Assembly: GCA_902781095.1 (NCBI GenBank)
Contig: CACZHW010000006.1
Span: forward strand, 44,279 to 108,278
Origin: an uncultured Eubacteriales bacterium
GTDB lineage: Bacteria; Bacillota; Clostridia; Christensenellales; Aristaeellaceae
Direction: 5' to 3'
Length of the DNA stretch: 64,000 bases
Shown: in pieces, positions 23,704-31,614 of the stretch
How the letters are laid out: each line of letters starts with the position of its first letter
Numbering within the stretch: position 1 is the stretch's first letter
Notes under the pieces: generated by a model
The model's database searches: none
What the model was told of the DNA's origin: nothing
Seen by the model: the letters and a program-made list of their open reading frames with translations, nothing else
Position numbers and translations under genes: made by a program

Positions 23704-24165
23704 ATGAAACTCGCCATCGGCAACGACCACGTCGCAGTGGAAATGAAGAAGGAAATCCGTGCCCACCTGGAGCAGAAGGGCATCGAGGTCATCGACGTCG
23801 GCACGGACAAGACGGACCGGTTCGACTACCCCATCAGCGGCTACAAGGTCGCAAAGCTCGTCGCCGCCGGCGAGGTGGACGGCGGCGTGCTCATCTGCGG
23901 CACGGGCGTGGGCATCAGCCTGGCGGCCAACAAGGTCCACGGCATCCGCGCCTGCGTGTGCAGCGACCCGTACACCGCCAAGCTCTCCAAGCAGCACAAC
24001 AACACCAACATCGTCGCCTTCGGCGCGCGCGTCATCGGCATCGAGACCGCGAAGATGATCGTGGACGAGTGGCTCGCCGCCGAGTTTGAGGGCGGCCGCC
24101 ACCAGCGCCGCGTGGACATGATCATGGAAATCGAACAGACGCAGAATCTCAAAGCCGCGGAGTGA
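23704..24165 (+). CDS. rpiB: Ribose-5-phosphate isomerase B family
   Basis: 153 residues. Converts ribose-5-phosphate and ribulose-5-phosphate (or another sugar phosphate, as in LacA/LacB). Family marks: IGNDHVAVEMKKEI with the substrate His, the cysteine motif ICGTGVGISLAANKV, and HNNTNIVAFGARVIG. The cysteine and its neighbouring Gly-rich loop are the usual proton-transfer site. The ATG follows AAGGAGGAACGCACC. It lies downstream of the aminotransferase and faces DUF3783 across a hairpin. Confidence 0.92.
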   Translation: MKLAIGNDHVAVEMKKEIRAHLEQKGIEVIDVGTDKTDRFDYPISGYKVAKLVAAGEVDGGVLICGTGVGISLAANKVHGIRACVCSDPYTAKLSKQHNNTNIVAFGARVIGIETAKMIVDEWLAAEFEGGRHQRRVDMIMEIEQTQNLKAAE

Positions 24166-24198
24166 TCCCGCATACATCACAGAACACCGAACACACGA

Positions 24199-24224
24199 GG
24201 GGCAGACGGACGGCCGTCTGCCCC
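24199..24224. terminator. Hairpin between convergent rpiB and DUF3783 genes
   Basis: An 11-bp perfect stem (24199-24209 with 24214-24224) and 4-nt loop, then TGCCTTATT on the plus strand. Weak U-tract but well placed for both strands. Confidence 0.6.
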
Positions 24225-24271
24225 TGCCTTATTCCTGCCTTTTCCTGCCGCGTCCTCTCCGGCGCCCGGCC

Positions 24272-24658
24272 TCAGCCGTGCGCTTTTCTCCCCTGCTCGA
24301 TCGCGTCGCGCTCGCACGAGAGCTCCTGCTGCAGCCGCCTCGGCGTCCACGCGGCGTTGGTGGGCGTCAGCACCGCCTTGAGCGCGACGCGCTGCGCCCC
24401 CATCGTGCGCGCCGTCTTCAGGTAGGCATCCATCAGCGCGGGCGCGAAGCCCGCCATCACCAGCATCGGCTCCGGCAGGGGCGCCAGCGGCGCGGCGGCC
24501 GCCTCCGGCGCGGCGTTTTGCAAAATGTCCGCCAGCGCGGTGTCGCATTCCGCCGGGGAGACCTCCCGGATGCGGATGCGCAGCCGCAGCGCCGCCGCGC
24601 GCCAGAGCCTGCCCGGCTCCCCAGAGAGCCCGAAGAGCAGCACGGCCGGCGCGCTCAC
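24272..24658 (-). CDS. DUF3783 family protein
   Basis: 128 residues from a GTG at 24658 that overlaps the stop of the dehydrogenase as GTGA, so translation is coupled. The C-terminal half carries the DUF3783 pattern: PMLVMAGFAPALMDAYLKTA, VALKAVLTPTNAAW and LQQELSCERDAIEQ. The N-terminal half (VLLFGLSGEPGRLWRAA) looks like a small Rossmann-type strand-helix start. Function of the family is unknown. Its coupling to a 2-hydroxyacid dehydrogenase gene is the only clue. Confidence 0.8.
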   Translation of the reverse strand: MSAPAVLLFGLSGEPGRLWRAAALRLRIRIREVSPAECDTALADILQNAAPEAAAAPLAPLPEPMLVMAGFAPALMDAYLKTARTMGAQRVALKAVLTPTNAAWTPRRLQQELSCERDAIEQGRKAHG

Positions 24659-25635
24659 GGGCGCGCCTCCCCGGGCAGGTAAGCCCGGTTGACGACGTCC
24701 TCCGGCGAGTTCAGCGTGCGCCCCGCGTCAAAAGCTGCGATATTGCCCATCACGTAGTCGACCATGTTGTGCGTGTTGTCCGCAGTGTTGCCGCCCGCGT
24801 GCGCGCTAGCCACCACGTTGTCCATCCTCAGCAGCGGGTGATCCGCCGGGATCGGCTCGTGCGCATACACGTCCAGCCCGGCCAGCGCGATCTGCCCGGA
24901 CTCCAGCGCCCGCACCAGCGCGTCCTCCTCCACGATGGGGCCGCGCGCCGTGTTGATCAGCATGGCGCTCTTTTTCATCTTGGCGAACTCCGCGCCGCCG
25001 ATCATCCCGCGCGTCTCCCCGTTCAGGGGGCAGTGCACGCTCAGGATGTCGCTTTCGGAGAGCAGCGTGTCAAAGTCCACGAACCGGTAGCCGAAGCGCT
25101 CCTCCTGCTCCCGCTGGCGCAGGATGTCGTAGTAGATGACCTTCGCGCCGAAGGCGGAGACGAGCCCCGCCACCCTGCGGCCGATGCGCCCCAGGCCCAG
25201 GATGCCCACGGTTTTGCCCCGCAGCATGTAGGAGCGCCCGAAGTACTCTGTGCGCGGGAAATGCCCGCGCCGCAGGTCGCGGTTGATCGGCAGCAGGTTG
25301 CGGTATCCCGCCAGCATCAGCATCACCGCCAGCTCGGAGACGATGCCGGCGTTGACGCCCGGGCAGTTGGCCACGGGGACGCCGCGCTCCCCCCAGGCTT
25401 TGATGTCGATGTATTCGTAGCCGGCGCCCCAGACCTGGAAAAAGCGCAGCTTCGGCGTGCTGCCGATGATCCCCCTGTCCAGCGCCAGCCGGGCGATCAT
25501 GTACTCGCAGTCCGCCAGCCTGCCGAAGTCCGCCGGTTCGACCGCGTCCACGAGCTCCATGCCCGCAGGGACGGAATCGTGCAGCATTTCGTAGGCTTCC
25601 GGGAACCAGATGCCGGTAAGGCCGATCTTCTTCAT
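24655..25635 (-). CDS. D-2-hydroxyacid dehydrogenase family (NAD-dependent)
   Basis: 326 residues from the ATG at 25635 (AAGGAG eight bases upstream). The NAD-binding motif GKTVGILGLGRIGRRVAGLV is near residue 145. The catalytic set is visible: Arg in INTARGPIVEEDAL, Glu in DVYAHEPIP and His in VASAHAGGNTADN. The enzyme reduces a 2-keto acid or oxidises the hydroxy acid; members include phosphoglycerate, hydroxypyruvate and lactate dehydrogenases, and substrate cannot be fixed here. It diverges from the HAD gene over interlocked promoters. Confidence 0.9.
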   Translation of the reverse strand: MKKIGLTGIWFPEAYEMLHDSVPAGMELVDAVEPADFGRLADCEYMIARLALDRGIIGSTPKLRFFQVWGAGYEYIDIKAWGERGVPVANCPGVNAGIVSELAVMLMLAGYRNLLPINRDLRRGHFPRTEYFGRSYMLRGKTVGILGLGRIGRRVAGLVSAFGAKVIYYDILRQREQEERFGYRFVDFDTLLSESDILSVHCPLNGETRGMIGGAEFAKMKKSAMLINTARGPIVEEDALVRALESGQIALAGLDVYAHEPIPADHPLLRMDNVVASAHAGGNTADNTHNMVDYVMGNIAAFDAGRTLNSPEDVVNRAYLPGEARP

Positions 25636-25664
25636 CGCTTTAACTCCTTCTTTGCGTCGTTCCG

Positions 25665-25694
25665 TTGACAATTATACACGCGCCTCTCTATAAT
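25665..25694 (+). promoter_or_regulatory. Promoter of the HAD phosphatase gene
   Basis: TTGACA (25665-25670), 18 bp, TATAAT (25689-25694): both hexamers are consensus. Its -10 shares a base with the -35 of the opposite promoter. Confidence 0.8.
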
Positions 25695-25699
25695 GCCAA
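25671..25699 (-). promoter_or_regulatory. Promoter of the dehydrogenase/DUF3783 genes
   Basis: Minus strand TTGGCA (25694-25699), 17 bp, TATAAT (25671-25676). It occupies almost the same DNA as the plus-strand promoter, so only one polymerase can bind at a time. Confidence 0.75.
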
Positions 25700-25731
25700 T
25701 ACGAACATTACGAAGTGCAGAGGCCGAACCG

Positions 25732-26529
25732 ATGAATGCAGCACCTTATCAGGCCGTCTTTTTCGACATCGACGGCACCCTCGTCTCCCACCGCACGGGC
25801 AGCATCCCGCAGTCCGCGAAGGAAACCCTGCTCGCCCTGCACGAGAGGGGCGTCCGGCTCTTTGTGTCCACAGGGAGGCACATCTCGGAAATCCGCAGGC
25901 TGGCCGGCGTGCTGGATTTCCCGTGGGACGGCCTTATCACCCTCAACGGCCAGTACTGCTTCGACGGAAAGACGCCCTACTACGCGCAGGCCATTGAGCC
26001 GGAGGACGTCGCGCGCCTCGTCCGGCGCTCCCGGGAATTGCAGATCCCCTGCAAGTTCGTGGAGGAGGAGAGCATGTACGTCAGCGCGCACACGGACGTC
26101 GTGCGCCGCGTGCAGGCCGACATCCACACGCCGCTGCCGGAGCTCGGCGACCTTTCCCACGGCCTTACGCACCCCGTCTACCTCATCGTCACCTACTGCA
26201 CGCCCGCGCAGCAGACGGAGCTGCTCGCGCCCCTCGGGCACGTCCGCTCCACCATCTGGAACCCCTTCGCCTTCGACGTCATCCACGAGGACGGCAGCAA
26301 GGAAAAAGGCGTGCGCATGACCTGCCGCCGGTACGGCATCCCGCTGGAACGGGCCATGGCCTTCGGCGACGGGGAGAACGACGCGGACATGCTGCGGTGC
26401 GTGGGCATGGGCATCGCCATGGGCAACGGCGCGGAGGTGGCCAAGAGGGCCGCGCGCTTCGTCACGCGCGACATCGATGAGGACGGCGTCGCCTGGGCCG
26501 TCCGCCGCTTCGGCCTTCTGCCCGGCTGA
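25732..26529 (+). CDS. HAD-superfamily Cof-type sugar phosphatase
   Basis: 265 residues from the ATG at 25732. HAD motif I is FFDIDGTLVS, motif II FVSTGRHISEI, and motifs III-IV are KGVRMTCRRYGI with GDGENDADML; the cap of about 100 residues between them is the Cof type (C2b). The two aspartates in DIDGT are nucleophile and acid/base. The enzymes remove phosphate from sugar phosphates or flavin/pyridoxal phosphates. The stop codon abuts that of the convergent EamA gene (TGATCA). Confidence 0.9.
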   Translation: MNAAPYQAVFFDIDGTLVSHRTGSIPQSAKETLLALHERGVRLFVSTGRHISEIRRLAGVLDFPWDGLITLNGQYCFDGKTPYYAQAIEPEDVARLVRRSRELQIPCKFVEEESMYVSAHTDVVRRVQADIHTPLPELGDLSHGLTHPVYLIVTYCTPAQQTELLAPLGHVRSTIWNPFAFDVIHEDGSKEKGVRMTCRRYGIPLERAMAFGDGENDADMLRCVGMGIAMGNGAEVAKRAARFVTRDIDEDGVAWAVRRFGLLPG

Positions 26530-27378
26530 TCAGCCGAGGCTGAGCAGCGCCAGCGCCGCGAGGATCAGGACGAGCCCGGCCGCCTGCCGCCTGCCCGGCT
26601 TTTCGCCGAAGCAGGCCGCGCTGACGGCCGTCACCAGCACGATCGTCCCCGTGCTGTAGAGCGGGTAGGCCACGAAGGACGGAACCCGCTCCAGCGCCAG
26701 CAGCAGCAGATACGACGAGAAGTAGTTGGGGATGCCCGCCAGAAGGCCTGCGGCAAACTCTCCCGGCAGCATGCGCCGTCCCGTCCGCCTGTGCTCCAGC
26801 GCGGCCAGAACGGCGGAGAGCAGCGCCGCCGTCGTAAACAGCCAGAAGAAGTACAGCGCGTCCTCCCGCCTTGCGCCCAGCTGCTGGAAGACCTTGGCCA
26901 TCGCGTCCCCGCCGCCGCAGCAAAGCAGCGTCAGGATCAGCAGCGCAGGCCTCTCCGCCCTCTCCTCGGCACCGTCCCCCGCGTTGATCAGCACGAGGGC
27001 GGGGAGCACCAGCGCGATGCCCGCAAGCTGCAGCGCCGACGGCCGCTCGCCGAAGCACAGGATGCCCACCGCCAGCGAGACGATCAGCCCCAGCTTGGCA
27101 AAGGCCGCGGAGAGCGTGGCGCCGTTCACGCGGATGCTGCTCTGCATGGAAACCAGCCCCGCCACGAAGACGGCGCCGCCCACCATGCCCAGCCGCAGGG
27201 TCAGCGGGCTGCCGCTGACCACCAGGCGCTTGTCCGGCAAAAAGGCGAAGGACAGCGCGATACAGGTCAGATAGTTGCCGAGGATAAGCGCGAAGCGGTT
27301 GCCGCGCTGGGCGCTCAGCAGCTTCATCACAAGGGTCATCGCCGCACTGCTGGCGACGGCCAGGAGTAAAAAAGCCAT
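26530..27378 (-). CDS. EamA/DMT-family membrane transporter
   Basis: 282 residues with about ten hydrophobic helices in two halves, the EamA duplication. Helix-turn features such as LFGNYLT-like (LILGNYLTCIALSF) in the first half and CFGEKPGRRQAAGLVLILA in the second, with CFGERPSALQLAGIALVLP as the matching repeat, are typical of the drug/metabolite superfamily. Substrate is unknown. The ATG at 27378 follows GGAGGTAATGCAAA. It ends exactly where the convergent HAD gene ends. Confidence 0.85.
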   Translation of the reverse strand: MAFLLLAVASSAAMTLVMKLLSAQRGNRFALILGNYLTCIALSFAFLPDKRLVVSGSPLTLRLGMVGGAVFVAGLVSMQSSIRVNGATLSAAFAKLGLIVSLAVGILCFGERPSALQLAGIALVLPALVLINAGDGAEERAERPALLILTLLCCGGGDAMAKVFQQLGARREDALYFFWLFTTAALLSAVLAALEHRRTGRRMLPGEFAAGLLAGIPNYFSSYLLLLALERVPSFVAYPLYSTGTIVLVTAVSAACFGEKPGRRQAAGLVLILAALALLSLG

Positions 27379-27408
27379 TTTGCATTACCTCCGGAGAGTC
27401 TGCCCTAC

Positions 27409-27437
27409 ACTATAGGCCCGGCGCTCCCGGTTGTCAA
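27409..27437 (-). promoter_or_regulatory. Promoter of the EamA gene
   Basis: Minus strand TTGACA (27432-27437), 17 bp, TATAGT (27409-27414), 30 bp before the ATG. Confidence 0.7.
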
Positions 27438-27539
27438 CGCGTCTGCCGCGCGGCCGCGGCGCTTTCCCGCTTTTTATATAAAACAACCGTTCCCTTTCGG
27501 ACGCTTTTATGTTAAACTGTGATCATACCAGGCGCAGTT

Positions 27540-27557
27540 CAGCGGAGGATTCCGCTG
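27540..27557 (+). promoter_or_regulatory. Hairpin in the leader of the binding-protein gene
   Basis: CAGCGGA-GGAT-TCCGCTG, 7-bp perfect stem, ends about 25 bp before the ATG at 27582 and just before AAAAGGAGG. It may protect the 5' end of the mRNA; no U-tract follows. Confidence 0.4.
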
Positions 27558-27581
27558 CATATAGAAAAGGAGGAATGCCCC

Positions 27582-28601
27582 ATGAAAAAGATGCTTGCCC
27601 TGCTTATGTCAGCCCTGCTGGTCTTCACGGCGTTCGCCGCGCTGGCCGAGGACATCGGCGACACCCTCGTCATCTACACGCCGCAGACCGAGAAGGACTG
27701 CGAAGTGCTGGTGGACGGTTTCAACGAGCTCTACCCCGACTGCGAGGTGGAGATCGTCAACGGCTCCGCCGGCGAGCTCGTCGCCCGGATCGCGGCCGAG
27801 GCTGACAATCCCCAGGCGGACCTGATGGTCGGCGGCCTCACGCAGACCGACGGCACCAGCTACATCGATTACTTCGAGCCCTACGTCTCCCCCAACGACG
27901 CGGAGATGCTGGAAGGCTACCACAGCAACAACGGCATCTACAACTACAACTTCATCGCGCCCATCTGCTTCATCGTCAACACGACGATCCTGGACGAGCT
28001 GGGCATCACGGTGACGGGCTACAAGGACCTGCTCCAGCCCGAGCTCATGGGCAAGATCATCGTGGCCGATCCCAACTCCTCTTCCGCCGCGTGGAACAAC
28101 TTCTCCAACATGCTCGCGGTCTTCGGCTATGACACGCCCGAGATGTGGGATTACCTCGAGAAGCTCATGAACAACAAGCTGGTCGTGGTGCAGAGCTCCT
28201 CCACCGCCTTCAAGTCCGTGGGCAACGGTGAGTACGCCGTCGGCCTCACCGCCGAGGATCAGGCCGCGACGCTGCTGCGCGACGGCAACACGGAAGTCGC
28301 CATCGTCTATCCCGAAGAGGGCTGCGGCGCGTACGCCTTCGGCGGCGCCGTCGTCAAGGGCGCCAAGCACGAGGCGGCTGCGAAGGCCTTCCTCGACTAC
28401 ACGCTGGACGCCCACTGGCAGTCCGTGCGCGCGGGCTCCCAGGGCACGCTGCGCGTAACCAACGCGAACGCCTCCTTCGAGTCCCCGTACCTGAAGCCCT
28501 ACGACGAGATTAAGTGGGTCACCCGCGACATCGACTGGCTCATCGAGAACAAGGCGATGTGCCTGGAGAAGTGGAACGAGCTGTACACCAAGGCGAACTG
28601 A
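27582..28601 (+). CDS. Periplasmic-type binding protein of an iron/phosphorylated-solute-type ABC importer
   Basis: 339 residues from the ATG at 27582 (AAAAGGAGGAATGCCCC upstream). Signal peptide KKMLALLMSALLVFTAFAALA; no clear lipobox. The mature part fits the extracellular solute-binding family 1/AfuA type: LVIYTPQTEKDCEVLVDGFN and VEIVNGSAGELVARIAAEAD, then ADLMVGGLTQTDG, NTTILDELGITVTGYKDLL and GKIIVADPNSSSAAWNNF. The paired Tyr of ferric-binding FbpA is not evident, so the ligand may be a sugar phosphate, phosphonate or polyamine instead of iron. The ATPase and permease follow after a terminator. Confidence 0.85.
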   Translation: MKKMLALLMSALLVFTAFAALAEDIGDTLVIYTPQTEKDCEVLVDGFNELYPDCEVEIVNGSAGELVARIAAEADNPQADLMVGGLTQTDGTSYIDYFEPYVSPNDAEMLEGYHSNNGIYNYNFIAPICFIVNTTILDELGITVTGYKDLLQPELMGKIIVADPNSSSAAWNNFSNMLAVFGYDTPEMWDYLEKLMNNKLVVVQSSSTAFKSVGNGEYAVGLTAEDQAATLLRDGNTEVAIVYPEEGCGAYAFGGAVVKGAKHEAAAKAFLDYTLDAHWQSVRAGSQGTLRVTNANASFESPYLKPYDEIKWVTRDIDWLIENKAMCLEKWNELYTKAN

Positions 28602-28616
28602 TTCCGTCTCCCCTCC

Positions 28617-28640
28617 GCTCCCCTTCGGGGGAGCTTTTTT
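28617..28640 (+). terminator. Intrinsic terminator between binding protein and ATPase genes
   Basis: GCTCCCC-TTCG-GGGGAGC then TTTTTT, a textbook terminator, 16 bp after the stop codon. Confidence 0.9.
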
Positions 28641-28670
28641 GTCGCCTTTTTCGTCCGGCCCAAAAAATCC

Positions 28671-28698
28671 TTGCCCGAATCCCCAAATATGCTATAAT
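28671..28698 (+). promoter_or_regulatory. Promoter of the ATPase-permease genes
   Basis: TTGCCC (28671-28676), 16 bp, TATAAT (28693-28698), 48 bp before the ATG at 28747. It lets the ATPase and permease be made apart from the binding protein. Confidence 0.6.
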
Positions 28699-28746
28699 CA
28701 TTTCAGTGAAAAAATGGGATGGTTCCCGCGAAAGGATGGATCGACG

Positions 28747-29865
28747 ATGAGCGTACAAATCAACATCCTGGACGCCGTCAAGAAGTACGGCAACAACACG
28801 GTGATCGAAGACCTGACGCTGCACATCCGCGGCGGGGAATTCTTCACCCTGCTGGGCCCCTCCGGCTGCGGCAAGACGACGCTGCTGCGCATGATCGCGG
28901 GCTTCAACAGCATCGAAGGCGGCGACTTCTACTTCAACGACACCCGCATCAACGACCTGGACCCGGCCAAGCGCAACATCGGCATGGTCTTCCAGAACTA
29001 CGCGATTTTCCCGCACCTGTCCGTGCGCAACAACGTGGCCTTCGGCCTCAAGGAGCGCCGCATGCCCAAGGACCAGATCGCAAAGCAGACGGACAAGTTC
29101 ATGAAACTCATGCACATCGACGAGTACGCGGACCGCATGCCCGACCGCCTCTCCGGCGGCCAGCAGCAGCGTGTCGCGCTCGCCCGCGCGCTGTGCATCG
29201 AGCCGGACGTGCTGCTCATGGACGAGCCGCTCTCCAACCTGGACGCCAAGCTGCGCGTGGAGATGCGCACAGCCATCAAAGAGATCCAGAACAGCGTGGG
29301 CATCACCACCGTCTACGTGACGCACGACCAGGAGGAGGCCATGGCCGTCTCCGACCGCATCGCCGTCATGAACGGCGGCGTCATCCAGCACGTGGGCACC
29401 CCCAAGAACATCTACCAGCGCCCGGCCAACCTCTTCGTCTCCACCTTCATCGGCCGCAGCAACATCCTGGACGGCACGATGCGCGTGGAAAACGGAAAGG
29501 CCGTCGTGGACCTGCCCACCGGCTACAGCGCCGTCTTTGACACGGTGGCGCCCGAAAACCTCGCGCCGCAGAAGGTGAAGCTGAGCGCGCGCCCGGAGGA
29601 GCTCATCGTGCAGAAGCACGGCGGCGAAGGCCTCTCGGCCGTGGTGGACGACTGCGTCTTCCTGGGCCTCAACACCCACTACTTCGTCCACCTCACCTCC
29701 GGCGAAAAGGCCGAGATCATCCAGGAATCCACGATCGATTCCATCATCGAGCCGGGCACCGAGGTGCGCCTGCGCCTCAACACCGAAAAGGCCAACCTCT
29801 TCTCCGAGGACGGCGAGCGCAACCTGCTGACCGGCGTGGAAAACGATCTCGCTTCGGGCAAGTGA
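28747..29865 (+). CDS. ABC importer ATPase (FbpC/PotA type)
   Basis: 372 residues from the ATG at 28747. Walker A GPSGCGKTTLLRMIAG, Q-loop VFQNYAIFPHLSV, signature LSGGQQQRVALARAL, Walker B DVLLMDEPLSNLDAKLR and the H-loop VTHDQEEAM are all present; the C-terminal 130 residues are a TOBE-type regulatory domain (KLSARPEELIVQKHGGEG). It powers uptake through the two-domain permease encoded 10 bp downstream. Family naming for Fe3+, spermidine or 2-aminoethylphosphonate is not decisive. Confidence 0.93.
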   Translation: MSVQINILDAVKKYGNNTVIEDLTLHIRGGEFFTLLGPSGCGKTTLLRMIAGFNSIEGGDFYFNDTRINDLDPAKRNIGMVFQNYAIFPHLSVRNNVAFGLKERRMPKDQIAKQTDKFMKLMHIDEYADRMPDRLSGGQQQRVALARALCIEPDVLLMDEPLSNLDAKLRVEMRTAIKEIQNSVGITTVYVTHDQEEAMAVSDRIAVMNGGVIQHVGTPKNIYQRPANLFVSTFIGRSNILDGTMRVENGKAVVDLPTGYSAVFDTVAPENLAPQKVKLSARPEELIVQKHGGEGLSAVVDDCVFLGLNTHYFVHLTSGEKAEIIQESTIDSIIEPGTEVRLRLNTEKANLFSEDGERNLLTGVENDLASGK

Positions 29866-29875
29866 GGTGATCTCC

Positions 29876-31528
29876 ATGATGGAAAAGCAGAAATTTGAAG
29901 TCTGGTCCGTCATCTCGTGGATCCTGCTCGCCGCCTTCCTCTTCTTCATGGTCTACCCGATGTTCGGCGTGCTGCAGCAGGCGGTCTTCTCCCCGGACGG
30001 GCATTTCACGCTGGAGCAGTTCGGCAAGTTCTTCTCCACGCCCTACTACTCCTCCACGATCCTCAACAGCTTCACCGTCACCATCGCCGTCACGGTCGTG
30101 ACGCTGCTGCTGGGCATCCCGTTCGCCTACTTTTACTCCTTCTTCACCCTGAAGGGCTCGAAGTTCCTCTTCGTCACCTCCATCCTGTGCTGCATGTCCG
30201 CCCCCTTCCTGGGCGCCTACAGCTGGATCATGCTGCTGGGCCGCAACGGCATCATCACCGTGTTCATCAAAAACGTGTTCGGCATCCGGCTGGGCAGCAT
30301 CTACGGGTTCAACGGCATCCTCATGGTGCAGAGCCTCAAGTTCTTCCCGCTCGTGTTCGTCTACATGAACGGTGCGTTCAAGTCCATCGACAACACGCTG
30401 ATCGAGGCCTCCGCCAACATGGGCTGCACGGGCGTGCGCCGGTTCTTCAAGGTCATCATGCAGTTGTCCATGCCCACGATCCTCGCGGCCTCGTTGCTCG
30501 TGTTCATGCGCGCGTTCGCCGATTTCGGCACCCCGCTCCTCATCGGCGAGGGCTTCCGCACCTTCCCCGTGGAAATCTACAACCAGTACCTGGGTGAGAA
30601 CGGCACCAACCACAACTTTGCGGCGGCCATCTCCGTCATCGCCATCGTGGTGACGGCGCTCGTCTTCTTCATCCAGAAGTGGGCGACCAACAAGTTCAAC
30701 TTCTCCATCTCCGCGCTTCACCCCGTGCAAAAGCGCAAACCCGAGGGCATCCGCGGCCTCCTCATGTACGTGTACTGCTACGGTCTCATCGCCGCGGCCT
30801 TCCTGCCGCAGCTCTACATCATCTACCTCTCCTTCCGCAACTGCGACCAGGCCGTCTTCAAGCCCGGTTATTCGCTGGGCAACTACCAGAAGGCCATGAA
30901 GAAGCTGCTCGTGCGCTCCATCAACAACACGGTCATCTTCGGCGTCGTCTCCCTGGCGATCATCATCCTGTTCGCCATCCTCATCGCCTACCTCGTCGTG
31001 CGCCGGCCGAAACCGCTCAACCACGCGATCGACACGCTGTCCATGCTGCCCTACATCATGCCGGGCTCCATCATCGGCATCGCGCTGGTCATCGCCTTCG
31101 GCAAGCAGCCCTTCGCGCTCACCGGCACCATGGCCATCATGGTCATCGCGCTGGTCATCCGGCGAATGCCGTACACGATCCGCTCGGCGACGGCGACGCT
31201 GCAGGGCATCCCCATCAGCACGGAGGAGGCCGCCATTTCGCTGGGCGCCAGCAAGCTCAAGACCTTCTTCAAGGTCACCACGCCCATGATGGCCAACGGC
31301 ATCATGTCGGGCGCCATCCTCAGCTGGGTGGCCATCGTGACCGAGCTCTCCAGCGCCATCATCCTCTACAACAACAAGACGATCACCCTCACGATGTCCA
31401 CCTACGCCGCGATTTCCCGCGGCAACGACGGCCTGGCCTGCGCCTTCGCCGCCATCCTCACGGTGCTCACGGCCCTGTCCCTCATCCTCTACCTGGGCGT
31501 CACCAAGTCGGAGGATATCCGGCTGTAA
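29876..31528 (+). CDS. Fused ABC permease with two membrane domains (FbpB type)
   Basis: 550 residues from the ATG at 29876; the next codon is also ATG. Two BPD_transp_1 domains lie in one chain, each of about six helices, with EAA-loop motifs EASANMGCTGVRRFFKVIMQ in the first half and EEAAISLGASKLKTFFKVTT in the second. Such fused permeases are usual for the FbpABC/AfuABC group. It pairs with the preceding ATPase and separate binding protein. The 3' end faces the citrate operon across a bidirectional terminator. Confidence 0.92.
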   Translation: MMEKQKFEVWSVISWILLAAFLFFMVYPMFGVLQQAVFSPDGHFTLEQFGKFFSTPYYSSTILNSFTVTIAVTVVTLLLGIPFAYFYSFFTLKGSKFLFVTSILCCMSAPFLGAYSWIMLLGRNGIITVFIKNVFGIRLGSIYGFNGILMVQSLKFFPLVFVYMNGAFKSIDNTLIEASANMGCTGVRRFFKVIMQLSMPTILAASLLVFMRAFADFGTPLLIGEGFRTFPVEIYNQYLGENGTNHNFAAAISVIAIVVTALVFFIQKWATNKFNFSISALHPVQKRKPEGIRGLLMYVYCYGLIAAAFLPQLYIIYLSFRNCDQAVFKPGYSLGNYQKAMKKLLVRSINNTVIFGVVSLAIIILFAILIAYLVVRRPKPLNHAIDTLSMLPYIMPGSIIGIALVIAFGKQPFALTGTMAIMVIALVIRRMPYTIRSATATLQGIPISTEEAAISLGASKLKTFFKVTTPMMANGIMSGAILSWVAIVTELSSAIILYNNKTITLTMSTYAAISRGNDGLACAFAAILTVLTALSLILYLGVTKSEDIRL

Positions 31529-31556
31529 TTCGCCCGTGCTCCCCGGCTGATACTTG

Positions 31557-31607
31557 AAAAGGGCTTCCGGTCCGCTGCCTGCATGGCAGCTTTCCGGAAG
31601 CCCTTTG
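31557..31607. terminator. Bidirectional terminator between convergent operons
   Basis: AAAAGGGCTTCCGG and CCGGAAGCCCTTTG form a 12-13-bp stem around a loop that holds its own hairpin (CTGCCTGCATGGCAG). A-run before and T-rich tail after serve both strands. Confidence 0.85.
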
Positions 31608-31614
31608 TTTCGTC

